This document shows positions 36,249 to 45,263 of a stretch of DNA of 64,000 nucleotides, piece by piece; within the stretch, counting starts at the first letter, position 1, and the number at the start of each line of letters is the position of its first letter. The notes below the pieces were generated by a model that made no database searches, was not told the origin of the DNA, and saw nothing but the letters and a program-made list of their open reading frames with translations. The translations under genes and the position numbers were made by a program. Source of the stretch: Alkaliphilus metalliredigens QYMF (GTDB lineage: Bacteria > Bacillota > Clostridia > Peptostreptococcales > Natronincolaceae); assembly GCF_000016985.1 (NCBI RefSeq), contig NC_009633.1:3515539-3579538 (forward strand), read 5' to 3'.

Positions 36249-37823
36249 CTACATTTCTTTCCAATCTCGCACTTCCCATCCTGAATTCACGGGCTCGAGT
36301 ATGTGAGGGGGATAATGATAAAACATGCGTGGATCATGAACATATTGCTTGCCATAACCCCGAGTTCCCACACGAACAGCATAACGTTTATTTTGAGTCA
36401 TATTTCCCCACAAATAAATCGTATCTTTTCCTGCTCCTTGATCGTAATCTTCAAACCCAAAACCTTCATTTAATGCAAACATTGCCGCATGAATATGGAT
36501 ATTTGTGGGTGCCACATCATATGTCCTATTGTTACGTGACGTTCGACGCCAATTCTGAAAAGTTGACCACCAGCCCCAGCCAGTGGTTCTTTTTTCCCAC
36601 TGATAGTTCCAAAAATGGCCATTACCATCTGAACCATCCCGTGGCCAACCATAATGCATCACATAGACATTGTTATTTGCCACAAGTCCCAGCATATCCT
36701 TTCCTTCTCCTGTAATGGTTACTTCGCCCGTTGCGGGATTCAAGCTAAACTGTGTGTTTTGGTAATAAATACCACCGTTTACAGAGAATCCAGGGGGGGA
36801 TGGAGGCACTTCCGATTCGTTAGAATAATTTAACTCACCGCTATTCCAATCATGGTCGTCATAAAATTCTGTTGGATTGCTATGAGTGATATATATATTG
36901 TTTTTTGCCGCAATGGTTAACTCTCCTGATAATGTACCGGCTATAAATAGATTTCCAGTTTCAGGCTCCCACTTACCAACACCATCTCCACCGTCAATGT
37001 AAATAACACCATTAGGAGGTATGTCGATAACATCTTCTGTATAACCAGTTAACACATTAGACGCGTTGAATTCCGGATATTTTATTCGGATTTCATCCCC
37101 TTCTAGATGAACAGATGTACGTCCATAGTAGACTGCATCATCCAATTCAGCCCACTGTTTTAATTCTGCATTAGTTTCCTGCATTGTTAGTTCTTCAACT
37201 TTTTGAGGCACTCCCCTACGGTAGGTAGGGTTCCCAGTATTTATATAACCACTAACATACGTTACTGTGTTAAAAAACTCCGGATTATCCATTGTTCTCA
37301 AAATACCGTTAGTATGAACAGGACCGTAGAGTTTGTCTGATCTCCCAAAAGAAATATTAGTCCCTTCCGATTGACTAACATAGACTTGATGAACAAACTG
37401 TTTTTTCTGTAACTGAACCTCAATCGTTCTCTTTGTCTCTGGTGACTCCTTGGACCAACCAGTAGAGGTAATCGTAACATAGCGATCTAAATCTGATGGC
37501 CATGTGACCTCAAGTTGATAATATCCATTGTCATATTCAATCGGTATTCCCAACATGTCGTCACTTTCTTGGGTTAAGTAAAAGGTCACATGGTCATTGA
37601 GTTTCCATAAATATTTACTGTATCCAGCCTCTGCATATTGAAGGGCTTTTTCCTGTGCAATAAGACCTACTTTGGAGCCACTTTCTGTTGTACCAAGTGA
37701 ACCCGTTATTATTCCTTGGTTATCAACCAAAGAAAGAAGAGATACAGCAAAAATCATAACGACTAAAAATACAATCATCGTAAGCGGCAACATGAATCCA
37801 TTATTGTTTTTGAGTCTTTTCAT
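36249..37823 (-). CDS. Large PilX-like pilus accessory protein
   Basis: A 524-residue protein with NNNGFMLPLTMIVFLVVMIF near the start. This resembles a prepilin-type signal and helix, but with Leu-Pro in place of the usual T-L-x-E, as in PilX_N proteins. The rest is a large beta-rich exterior domain with YGPVHTNGILRTMDN and several GxIYY and WGNMTQNK-like segments. It resembles clostridial PilX/DUF4900-type proteins, but the family is not certain. The last 60 residues are rich in Trp, His and Tyr. It probably works at the pilus base or tip. Confidence 0.65.
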   Translation of the reverse strand: MKRLKNNNGFMLPLTMIVFLVVMIFAVSLLSLVDNQGIITGSLGTTESGSKVGLIAQEKALQYAEAGYSKYLWKLNDHVTFYLTQESDDMLGIPIEYDNGYYQLEVTWPSDLDRYVTITSTGWSKESPETKRTIEVQLQKKQFVHQVYVSQSEGTNISFGRSDKLYGPVHTNGILRTMDNPEFFNTVTYVSGYINTGNPTYRRGVPQKVEELTMQETNAELKQWAELDDAVYYGRTSVHLEGDEIRIKYPEFNASNVLTGYTEDVIDIPPNGVIYIDGGDGVGKWEPETGNLFIAGTLSGELTIAAKNNIYITHSNPTEFYDDHDWNSGELNYSNESEVPPSPPGFSVNGGIYYQNTQFSLNPATGEVTITGEGKDMLGLVANNNVYVMHYGWPRDGSDGNGHFWNYQWEKRTTGWGWWSTFQNWRRTSRNNRTYDVAPTNIHIHAAMFALNEGFGFEDYDQGAGKDTIYLWGNMTQNKRYAVRVGTRGYGKQYVHDPRMFYHYPPHILEPVNSGWEVRDWKEM

Positions 37824-37870
37824 ATAACCCCTCCTGACACCTATATACTTCTGTACTTCCTTTGCTTTAA

Positions 37871-38491
37871 TCAGTCTGCCTCTACCCGACTCCTTGACAT
37901 TAAAAATTTTTCGATTTCAAGGCTTCCCCCACGGATATCCAGACTATCTATGACAATCTTTAAACTTAACTTCCGTCTATAATCTGGGGGGCTATAGGTA
38001 TGTTCAGGTATTGTCACTTCCTCTGGTTCTGAAAAAATGTCATTATTTGAGATATTTATTATTAGTCTTCTTTCATTTCCGTAGCTACCGCTATATGTGT
38101 AGGGATACTCAGCATTTGAACTACTACGATAACTTCTTTTAAACACTCCCCCATCCACCAAGTATCTAATTTGCTCAGGCTTGCCATCTTGAGTAATATC
38201 TGTATAAATAATTAACTCTTGAGAGTTTATGCGAACAACTGGATCTTGATCGTCATTGGGCTTTCTAGCCTGTCTAACATCACGTTCAATTTGAGCGATA
38301 ACTAGTTGGATTTCCATGGCAACGAGACTATCTTCACTAATCTTCTCATAAGCAAACAAACCGAGAAACAATATATTATAAACAGCCATTAACACAATCA
38401 ACAAAAGAGCAATCACTAAAATGAGTTCTATTAATGTAAATCCTGATTTTTTGCGTATCCTATTCAATCCTTTGTAAGAGTGTAACGACAT
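37871..38491 (-). CDS. Minor pseudopilin, PilW/GspJ-like
   Basis: A 206-residue protein with a type III prepilin signal KKSGFTLIELILVIALLLIV, glutamate at position +5 after the Gly-Phe cleavage site, and a single membrane helix. The globular domain has YTDITQDGKPEQIRYLVDGG, a pattern of PilW/GspJ pseudopilins. PilD should cut before the Phe. It is in the minor-pilin set that primes pilus assembly. AGGTGA-type ribosome site. Confidence 0.82.
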   Translation of the reverse strand: MSLHSYKGLNRIRKKSGFTLIELILVIALLLIVLMAVYNILFLGLFAYEKISEDSLVAMEIQLVIAQIERDVRQARKPNDDQDPVVRINSQELIIYTDITQDGKPEQIRYLVDGGVFKRSYRSSSNAEYPYTYSGSYGNERRLIINISNNDIFSEPEEVTIPEHTYSPPDYRRKLSLKIVIDSLDIRGGSLEIEKFLMSRSRVEAD

Positions 38492-38548
38492 AAATAATCA
38501 CCTCTCAATAATGTCTTTTATCCCATGAAACTCTCTGGAACCATTTCG

Positions 38549-40273
38549 TCAATTTTCGTCAATTAACAAAATTCCATTTGTCATGCTATCCTCCATACGT
38601 GAATACCCCCAAAGCGGTACAGCTGATGTACTTTTCAGCGCATCATCAAAATCATCAGAATTGGGAATGTTAATATATAGCTGTCCACCTTTATTGTTAC
38701 TTGCATATTTGAACAGGTTAGAGAATTTATTGTTTTCTTTCTGATAACGTGTATCTACAATTGTGAGAATCATTTTTTGGGGATCATAACCATCACGTTC
38801 TATGCTATATCCAATCTTGTCAATGTTGGAATAGAGATGATCTGAAATAATGTTTTTCATTTCAGAATTATTTTGATTGAGTAGCGACTCTTTGCTTGCA
38901 AAATAATAAATCTGATCAGCATGAGAATCAAGTTCATACGTCCAGCGATTCTCAGCATCCACAAAATTATTGCTGCTAAATTGAATTGGGAGGGTTTTCT
39001 CTCTATCGAGATCACTTCCATCTAAAACAGCAGTAAAAGAGATTTCAATAACTACATAGCCTATTGAAAAATCAATTTCTTGGTCAGGATCATCAGGATC
39101 TTCGATAGTAATTTCACGGGTACCAAACTTAAACCCGCCTTCCTTTATTGACTTATCCACTTGCTCGTCAATAAAGTCAAACCCAAAGTGAAGCAAAACT
39201 CCCTTGATTGAAGGTGAATTATTTGGAGGAGTAAATTTACCCTCCCATTCAGACCATTCATCCTCGACCTCTTCTGCAATATAAAAGTTTTCGTTGCCTT
39301 TATTGATGGTGTATTCATAGGTCCAAACAGGCCAAAAGTTTAGCTTTTCTACATTGTTCAACGAAACTGTAATCGGGTGGATTCCTTCTATATCTCCTGT
39401 GTCTGACTCAATGGTAATATTAGTTGAATCAGGAAAACCGTCATCGTTATAAAAATCAAGGCGAGCAGGAGAATCGACAACAAAACTAATTTGATTAGGC
39501 ACTTCTGTAACTGTAAGGTGTTGAACCCAACGCTGATCAGTTGGTCCCGATACATTTTCAACATCATTTGGTCTTACCATAATTTCACCATAATCCCATA
39601 ATTTTGGAATAATAGTATATGTGTTTGTTGTACCTTGGGGTAAATTTGGAAAAATTGCCCTTCCATCATAGTCTGTAAAAGTGGATGCAAAAGCTGCACC
39701 CGACTTTTCAATAAGTACTCTCTGAGCTCGGTTCTCATCATCAAGAACTCGTTTATATGTAACCACACGAATACCTGGCAAAGTAGGACCTCCCTGTCCT
39801 TCAAATGTAAACATGGTACCAAGAAGCGAAAACTCCCTTTCAGTTTTAGTGAAGGGATTATAGGCATATACAACAATATCAGCCTTTTTACGGGCATCAT
39901 CTACCTGTCGTCCAGTTATACTAGTATCATCATCCCATGCTATTCTTGTTCGAACACGATACTCCATCCCATCAATTATGTACGGATCCGAATCAGGTCT
40001 ATTTTGAAATAAGTTCTCATCTACAATTCCATCAGGTGTATATCCCCCGACTAAACCAAGTTCATCCTCATAATCTAAAGTCCTTAACCATTCCAATTGA
40101 TTGCTGGCGATTTGAGCAGCAGACATTGATTGACGATGAAAAACACTGCTCTGTATTGCAAAGTTGAAAACTGGCAAAACTAAAATGGCAATGATCCCTA
40201 ACAATGCTAATGAGAAAATCACCTCCACCAGTGTAAACCCCTTATTATCATGTTCAGACACATTTCTATCCAT
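38549..40273 (-). CDS. Giant PilV-like minor pilin with possible adhesin domains
   Basis: A 574-residue prepilin-type protein, more than three times the normal size. NKGFTLVEVIFSLALLGIIA is the prepilin signal and helix (residues 10-35). NQLEWLRTLDYEDE is typical of PilV/GspI. Then comes a carboxypeptidase-regulatory-like segment (FTDYDGRAIFPNLPQGTT, about 200-240) and further beta-rich domains up to the end. Such tips can be adhesins. The ATG at 40271-40273 follows AGGAGG; the ORF extended to 40330 adds residues that do not fit a prepilin signal. Confidence 0.78.
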   Translation of the reverse strand: MDRNVSEHDNKGFTLVEVIFSLALLGIIAILVLPVFNFAIQSSVFHRQSMSAAQIASNQLEWLRTLDYEDELGLVGGYTPDGIVDENLFQNRPDSDPYIIDGMEYRVRTRIAWDDDTSITGRQVDDARKKADIVVYAYNPFTKTEREFSLLGTMFTFEGQGGPTLPGIRVVTYKRVLDDENRAQRVLIEKSGAAFASTFTDYDGRAIFPNLPQGTTNTYTIIPKLWDYGEIMVRPNDVENVSGPTDQRWVQHLTVTEVPNQISFVVDSPARLDFYNDDGFPDSTNITIESDTGDIEGIHPITVSLNNVEKLNFWPVWTYEYTINKGNENFYIAEEVEDEWSEWEGKFTPPNNSPSIKGVLLHFGFDFIDEQVDKSIKEGGFKFGTREITIEDPDDPDQEIDFSIGYVVIEISFTAVLDGSDLDREKTLPIQFSSNNFVDAENRWTYELDSHADQIYYFASKESLLNQNNSEMKNIISDHLYSNIDKIGYSIERDGYDPQKMILTIVDTRYQKENNKFSNLFKYASNNKGGQLYINIPNSDDFDDALKSTSAVPLWGYSRMEDSMTNGILLIDEN

Positions 40274-40355
40274 TTCTATTCCTCCTGATACCAGTATGAA
40301 ATTGGTAAAATAACAGTGTTGACACTGCACTATAATTCCTATAATTCAAGCACCT

Positions 40356-40410
40356 GGGAAAACTCTGAAAAACTTCTTGTTAGCTCTTTTCAATTTTTCA
40401 GAGCTTTCCC
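40356..40410 (-). other. Large hairpin between pilA and the PilV-like gene
   Basis: GGGAAAACTCTGAAAAA and TTTTTCAGAGCTTTCCC match at 16 of 17 positions around a 21-base loop. It lies about 80 bases before the PilV-like start. It may block read-through or protect the pilA end of a cut mRNA. Confidence 0.75.
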
Positions 40411-40430
40411 TGATACTAAGCTTGAATTTT

Positions 40431-40456
40431 AAAGGGACAAGTAATTTTGCCCCTTT
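40431..40456 (-). terminator. Second hairpin after pilA
   Basis: AAAGGGACAA and TTGCCCCTTT pair with one mismatch around a 6-base loop; on the minus strand the stem continues into TTTAAAATT. It is a plausible partial terminator that would give more pilA than downstream mRNA. Confidence 0.6.
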
Positions 40457-40471
40457 AAGATTCCATTTGAT

Positions 40472-40495
40472 AAGTTAAGTGCCTGGCACTACTCA
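40472..40495. repeat. Dispersed repeat, copy C
   Basis: AAGTTAAGTGCCTGGCACT contains the palindrome AGTGCC-T-GGCACT. It shares its first half with copy A (27065). Another CCTGGCACTA lies at 40604-40613. Confidence 0.55.
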
Positions 40496-40509
40496 CTCTT
40501 GAAATATGA

Positions 40510-40540
40510 AGGGTTTAAGGAATTATTTTTCTCAAACCCT
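40510..40540 (-). other. Third hairpin in the pilA 3' region
   Basis: AGGGTTT (40510-40516) and AAACCCT (40534-40540) pair perfectly around a 17-base loop, about 95 bases after the pilA stop. Confidence 0.45.
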
Positions 40541-40633
40541 CACCTGTGAATATTCATTTACAGTTATCATATTTATTTATTGCTTATAGTTTTTCGGAGG
40601 TTCCCTGGCACTAATCAGTCTCCTTCTCAGGCA

Positions 40634-40972
40634 CTATTCTATTAATCCAGGAGATACGACACCATTAACAATTGTGTAAGCATCGCCACCAGTAGGATTA
40701 GCAGGTACTGCTTGTAAATAGTCTGGCGTAAGTACATCAATATCGTCCATAGCATCTAATGCAGTATTTGTGTTAGCCATATAAACCGATACCGCACTTT
40801 CTATTGTTCTGACGTTTGCATTATGAGCTTTATTCTTTGCATTATCTTGAGTTGATGCAAACCTAGGCACAGCAATCCCAGCCAAAATCCCCAAAATAGC
40901 AATAACAACAATCAATTCAATCAATGTAAAACCCTTCTTATTTCTAATCTTCTTACTAAAAATTTGTATCAT
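40634..40972 (-). CDS. pilA: Major type IV pilin
   Basis: A 112-residue prepilin with leader IRNKKG, cleavage before FTLIELIVVIAILGILAGIA, glutamate at +5, and then a short globular domain of about 65 residues. This is small, as in Geobacter and some clostridial pilins. The end PANPTGGDAYTIVNGVVSPG is hydrophilic, with no disulfide pair. It has the strongest ribosome site of the operon (AAAGGGGG) and is followed by three hairpins, fitting high expression. Confidence 0.93.
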   Translation of the reverse strand: MIQIFSKKIRNKKGFTLIELIVVIAILGILAGIAVPRFASTQDNAKNKAHNANVRTIESAVSVYMANTNTALDAMDDIDVLTPDYLQAVPANPTGGDAYTIVNGVVSPGLIE

Positions 40973-41008
40973 TTCTTCTTCCCCCTTTAATTTTTCATAA
41001 TGTTTTAT

Positions 41009-42226
41009 TTAGCCAATGGTCTGCATCATGTCAAACATCGGCATCATCATTGCAATGACAATAAATCCAATAATCACAGCCATCACCACAATCATCAACG
41101 GTTCAAGCATGGAAACCATTTGTTGAATAGCTGCTTCTAGTTCCTCATCATAAAAATCTGCTGTTTTTGAAAGCATATCATCCAGAGAACCTGATTCTTC
41201 TCCAATACTCACCATGGAGACCATCATTGGTGGAAATACATTCATTTTCTTGAACAATACGGCTAAGCTTACCCCCTTTCGAATATCATCTACCACCATT
41301 TCAATGCCATCAGACACGACTTTGTTGTTGGTTACATTGGCTGAGGCTTCTAGTGCAGAAATGATGGGAATTCCACTGGTTAGTAAAGTGGAGAGTGTTC
41401 TAGTAAATCTTGCAGTAACTATTTTGGTAATAGAGCCCTTCACTATAGGAATTCTAAACTTCAATCGATCATAGGCTCTTTTACCATCATCTGTACTGAG
41501 CATTCTATTCAATAGAACGACAATACCAGAAATACCAATAACAAATAGATACCAAAACCTTGTAAGTACATTACTAAGGGCAAGTAGTATTCTTGTAGGT
41601 AAAGGTAGCTGAACCCCTGAAGATGTAAACATAGTCAAAAACGTTGGCATAATAAATACCAGGAGAAAAATAACGACAAGGATGGCTACGATGCTTAGAA
41701 TAAGTGGATAGATCATGGCACCCTTTATTTTTGAGTTGATTTTATTCTCCTTTTCAAAATGCACACTCATTTTTTCTAAAACATCGTCTAATGTTCCTGT
41801 CATTTCGCCAGCTTCTACCATGTTAAGTAAAATTGGTGGAAACACTTTCTTGTGTTTTTTCATAGCATCTGACAGTATATCGCCTTTTTGAACTTGGGTA
41901 AAAAGATCTTCAATTACAGCCTTCAATGTTTTGTTTTCAGTCTGATCCATCAACACCTCTAGGCTACTGGTTAATGACATCCCTGCATTCAACATGGTAT
42001 AGAATTGCTTGCAAAAAACTGTGAGATCCTTGGTTTTTACTTTTTGTTTAAAAAGGTTAAGGTCTTTTACCTCTTTTGATTTGTCCTTAGTTTCTTCTAC
42101 CTTGACAGGAATCTGCTGTTTTTGGCGAATCATTCGGATCACTTCATTTTTTGATTCTGCAGTAAATGTTCCCTCTACACTCCCCCCTTCACTAGTAACT
42201 GACTTATATTTAAAGGTACTCGCCAA
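41009..42226 (-). CDS. pilC: PilC, inner-membrane platform protein
   Basis: A 405-residue member of the GspF/PilC family with two homologous halves of about 120 residues, each ending in membrane helices (about 170-195, 220-240 and 375-400). Family landmarks are FCKQFYTMLNAGMSL in the first half, FTRTLSTLLTSGIPI in the second, and MVEAGEMTGTLDDVLEK with MVSIGEESGSLDDMLSK in corresponding positions. It connects the PilB/PilT motors to pilin polymerisation. It precedes pilA. Confidence 0.95.
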   Translation of the reverse strand: MASTFKYKSVTSEGGSVEGTFTAESKNEVIRMIRQKQQIPVKVEETKDKSKEVKDLNLFKQKVKTKDLTVFCKQFYTMLNAGMSLTSSLEVLMDQTENKTLKAVIEDLFTQVQKGDILSDAMKKHKKVFPPILLNMVEAGEMTGTLDDVLEKMSVHFEKENKINSKIKGAMIYPLILSIVAILVVIFLLVFIMPTFLTMFTSSGVQLPLPTRILLALSNVLTRFWYLFVIGISGIVVLLNRMLSTDDGKRAYDRLKFRIPIVKGSITKIVTARFTRTLSTLLTSGIPIISALEASANVTNNKVVSDGIEMVVDDIRKGVSLAVLFKKMNVFPPMMVSMVSIGEESGSLDDMLSKTADFYDEELEAAIQQMVSMLEPLMIVVMAVIIGFIVIAMMMPMFDMMQTIG

Positions 42227-42268
42227 TGAATCACCACCTTTCCTTATCTTTAATATTAAGGTTATCCT

Positions 42269-43324
42269 TTAAATACCTAATTGACGGTTGACCATATCTA
42301 AGTCTACTGCATGCTTTTGTAGGGCTTCTCTAGTAATTATTCCTTTATGATACAGTTCCATTAATGAAGCATCCATTGTCTTCATTCCTAGCTTTGATTT
42401 TGTCTGAATCACAGTTTGCATCTGGTGGGTTTTTCCTTCTCGAATTAAGTTTCTTATGGCAGGATTGCTAACCATGACTTCAAAAGCTGCAACTCTTCCA
42501 GATTCATCTGCTTTTGGTAGGAGCTGTTGGGAAATCACCCCTTCCATTACAGATGACAGTTGCACTTTAATCTGCTGCTGTTGATGGGGAGGAAATACGT
42601 CGATGATTCTGTCTATTGTTTTAGCAGCACCGATTGTATGTAAAGTGGATAATACTAAATGTCCAGTTTCCGCAGCGGTAATGGCAATGGCAATGGTCTC
42701 TAAATCCCTCATCTCTCCCACTAAAACAACGTCTGGATCTTGCCTTAGTGCTGCTCTTAATGCATTAGAAAAGCTGTAAGAGTCATTTCCTATTTCTCTT
42801 TGATTGACAATACTCTTGTTATGCTTATGTAAATACTCAATGGGGTCTTCAAGGGTTAAAATATGTTCACTTCTATTTTCATTCATATAGTTAATCATCG
42901 CTGCCAAGGTCGTGGACTTTCCACTACCTGTTGGACCTGTCACTAATATCAGTCCTCGTTTTTTCTTCGACAGTTCCGTTATTATCGGAGGTAGATCCAG
43001 TTCCTCCATTGTTGGTATTATCAAAGACACAACACGAAGTGCCATAGAATAGCTTCCTCTTTGTTTATATGCATTGACTCTAAACCTACCTAAACCTGGA
43101 TTTGAATATGAAAAATCAAGTTCACCTTTTTCATGAAAGAGGATTATCTGCTCTGGGCTCATCATCTTCTCTACGATTCTTTTAGTATCTTCTGGCATCA
43201 GTTTAACTTCTCCCATTTTAACTAATTTGCCATTGATTCTAACAATAGGTGGCGAAGCTACTGTAATATGTAGATCTGAAGCTTTTGCTTCTACTGTTTT
43301 AGTTAATAGCTCTAATATATCCAA
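42269..43324 (-). CDS. pilT: PilT, pilus retraction ATPase
   Basis: A 351-residue hexameric secretion ATPase. The N-terminal PAS-like part starts MDILELLTKTVEAKASDLHI. Walker A is VTGPTGSGKSTTLAAM (about 130), the Asp box is ALRQDPDVVLVGEMRD, and the His box is AAETGHLVLSTLHT. It lacks the tetracysteine zinc motif of PilB, which identifies it as PilT. It drives pilus depolymerisation and hence twitching. It follows pilB by 32 bases. Confidence 0.95.
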   Translation of the reverse strand: MDILELLTKTVEAKASDLHITVASPPIVRINGKLVKMGEVKLMPEDTKRIVEKMMSPEQIILFHEKGELDFSYSNPGLGRFRVNAYKQRGSYSMALRVVSLIIPTMEELDLPPIITELSKKKRGLILVTGPTGSGKSTTLAAMINYMNENRSEHILTLEDPIEYLHKHNKSIVNQREIGNDSYSFSNALRAALRQDPDVVLVGEMRDLETIAIAITAAETGHLVLSTLHTIGAAKTIDRIIDVFPPHQQQQIKVQLSSVMEGVISQQLLPKADESGRVAAFEVMVSNPAIRNLIREGKTHQMQTVIQTKSKLGMKTMDASLMELYHKGIITREALQKHAVDLDMVNRQLGI

Positions 43325-43356
43325 GATTGTTCACCTCATTTAAAATTTGTATTTTT

Positions 43357-45042
43357 CTATATGTCGATGCCATAGGTTATTTTTAATAACTCATCAATGG
43401 TAGTTGTCCCATTGATGACAAGCAATTTACAGGACTCATGAAGTGTTTGCATACCATTTTTTATGGCGTTATCCTTAATGACATCAATGTCAGCCCTATG
43501 ATTGATTAAATTGCGAATTTCTCTATTCACTGCCATAACCTCATGGATGGCAGTTCTTCCTGAGTAGCCTGTATTTCCACAGGAGTTGCACCCCTTCCCT
43601 TTAAATAAATTTAGAGGTTCATTTATACCTAGTAACTTTTTATCCTTGTCAGTAGCTTCATACTGTATTTTACAATGTGGGCAAATTTTCTTTATCAATC
43701 GTTGAGCAATTATTCCTACAACAGCAGATGAAACCATGTAGGGTTCAATTCCCATATCAATTAATCTAGAAATGGAGCTTGCCGTATCATTGGTATGTAA
43801 AGTACTTAAAACCAAATGCCCTGTAATCGCAGCTCTAGTAGCAATTTGTGCAGTTTCAGCATCTCTTATTTCACCTACCAATACAATGTCAGGGTCCTGT
43901 CTCAGTATTGAGCGAAGGCCTGTTACAAATGTTAAACCTGCCTTTATATTTACCTGAACTTGATTAATGCCATCAAGTCTGTACTCCACAGGATCTTCTA
44001 CAGTAATGATATTTTTATTTATTTGGTTCAGATCCTTTAATACCGTATAGAGGGTTGTGGTTTTGCCACTTCCAGTTGGCCCTGTCACTAGAATAATCCC
44101 CTCTGGGCTTTTAATAATTCTATCAAATAATTCCAGGTTTCTTTCAGTAAAACCTAGCTGTTCTTTTGTTACGATAATATTGTTTCTATCTAATATTCTG
44201 ATCACTACCTTTTCTCCATATACAGTTGGTAGCACTGATATTCTCATGTCTATCGTTCTATTTTCAATAATAGTCTCTACTCTGCCATCCTGAGGAATTC
44301 TTTTTTCTGATATGTCTAATTTACCTATGATTTTTATTCTTGTGATAATTGCCGAGTGTGTAGATTTTGCAGGAGACATAATCTCCTTTAGTTCTCCATC
44401 AATCCGAACACGAATTCTTACTCTTTCCTCAAATGGCTCAATATGAACATCACTGGCTCCTAGTTTCACCGCTTGGCTAATAACTTGATTAACGAGTCTT
44501 ACCATGGGTGCATTATTAACATCCTCCATTAACTGACTATCAGACTCATCTATATCTTCTAACTCATGTTGCGTTTTAAACTCTTCAACGGCTTTATCCG
44601 CATACTCCTTACCATCATAATATTTATTGACAGCATTTAATATCTCCTTTTTCGTAGCAATGACTACTTCAATGTCAATTCCCGTAATGATCTTCACGTC
44701 ATCTATAGCAATCAAGTTTAAAGGGTCTGCCATGGCAACCATAAGCTTACCTCTAGTCATACTGATTGGAATCAAATTATGTTTTCTAGCAATATTTTCA
44801 TTAATCATCTTAACTGCCTTAGGATTAATATGATATTTATTTAAATCAATATGTGGTATGCCCAATTGAAATTCTAAAACCTCTAGAATCTGACTTTCTT
44901 TTAAAATCCCTTCATCAACGATAAGCTCTCCTAATTTTTTTCCCTTTATTTTTTGAAGCTTCAGTATCTCATTAAGTTGATCTTTTGTTATCAAACCTCC
45001 TTCAATCAGGATGTCCCCTAAACGCATATTTTTTTGCATCAT
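43357..45042 (-). CDS. pilB: PilB, pilus extension ATPase
   Basis: A 561-residue hexameric ATPase. Residues 1-150 are a GspE-N domain (MRLGDILIEGGLITKDQL). Walker A is LVTGPTGSGKTTTLYTVL, the Asp box LRQDPDIVLVGEIRD and the His box AAITGHLVLSTLHTNDT. The C-terminal tetracysteine KKICPHCKIQY with CNSCGNTGYSGR binds zinc, as in PilB. First gene of the pilus operon, downstream of a leader with a terminator. CTGAGGAG precedes the ATG. It powers pilin polymerisation. Confidence 0.96.
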   Translation of the reverse strand: MMQKNMRLGDILIEGGLITKDQLNEILKLQKIKGKKLGELIVDEGILKESQILEVLEFQLGIPHIDLNKYHINPKAVKMINENIARKHNLIPISMTRGKLMVAMADPLNLIAIDDVKIITGIDIEVVIATKKEILNAVNKYYDGKEYADKAVEEFKTQHELEDIDESDSQLMEDVNNAPMVRLVNQVISQAVKLGASDVHIEPFEERVRIRVRIDGELKEIMSPAKSTHSAIITRIKIIGKLDISEKRIPQDGRVETIIENRTIDMRISVLPTVYGEKVVIRILDRNNIIVTKEQLGFTERNLELFDRIIKSPEGIILVTGPTGSGKTTTLYTVLKDLNQINKNIITVEDPVEYRLDGINQVQVNIKAGLTFVTGLRSILRQDPDIVLVGEIRDAETAQIATRAAITGHLVLSTLHTNDTASSISRLIDMGIEPYMVSSAVVGIIAQRLIKKICPHCKIQYEATDKDKKLLGINEPLNLFKGKGCNSCGNTGYSGRTAIHEVMAVNREIRNLINHRADIDVIKDNAIKNGMQTLHESCKLLVINGTTTIDELLKITYGIDI

Positions 45043-45079
45043 TTTATTCTCCTCAGTTCATGAAATCGATTTATATTCA

Positions 45080-45119
45080 AAAAAATAGAGACTAACAATC
45101 TAATTGAATATTGTTAGTC
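45080..45119 (-). terminator. Intrinsic terminator in the pilB leader
   Basis: On the minus strand GACTAACAAT and ATTGTTAGTC make a perfect 10-bp stem, then CTCTATTTTTTT. It lies only 37 bases before the pilB ATG, on the coding strand, so transcription must get past it to reach the pilus genes. This is the layout of an attenuator. Confidence 0.85.
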
Positions 45120-45263
45120 GGTTACGCCACTACATCCCTGCAGTTTAAGGCGTCCATGTATACCTGCAGTTCATTTGCTCTACATTTTTCGCTTTAATGC
45201 TTCACTTGATCAAACTATTAACAATATCCAACACTTATTACTATTACACAGTTCTACATTATA
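45120..45263 (-). promoter_or_regulatory. pilB leader RNA, possible riboswitch-type regulator
   Basis: A TATAAT (45258-45263) on the minus strand could start a leader of about 130 bases that runs into the terminator above. The leader holds two CTGCAGG boxes, complementary ACGCC and GGCGT arms, and the end GTAGTGGCGTAACCG with GGACGC upstream. This partly resembles the P2/P3 end of c-di-GMP-I (GEMM) riboswitches, but the AAAGC tract is missing, so I do not name a class. The -35 box is poor. Confidence 0.4.

Noticed and set aside
36329-36715. 128-residue plus-strand frame opposite the PilX-like gene
   Set aside because: Rich in His, Tyr and Pro with no family likeness; shadow of the minus-strand gene.
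39574-39900. 108-residue minus-strand frame within the PilV-like gene
   Set aside because: Alternate frame of the same strand; the long prepilin frame has signal and continuous similarity.
45120-45263. Calling the pilB leader a confirmed c-di-GMP riboswitch
   Set aside because: Only part of the pattern is present and the core AAAGC tract is missing; a model search is needed.
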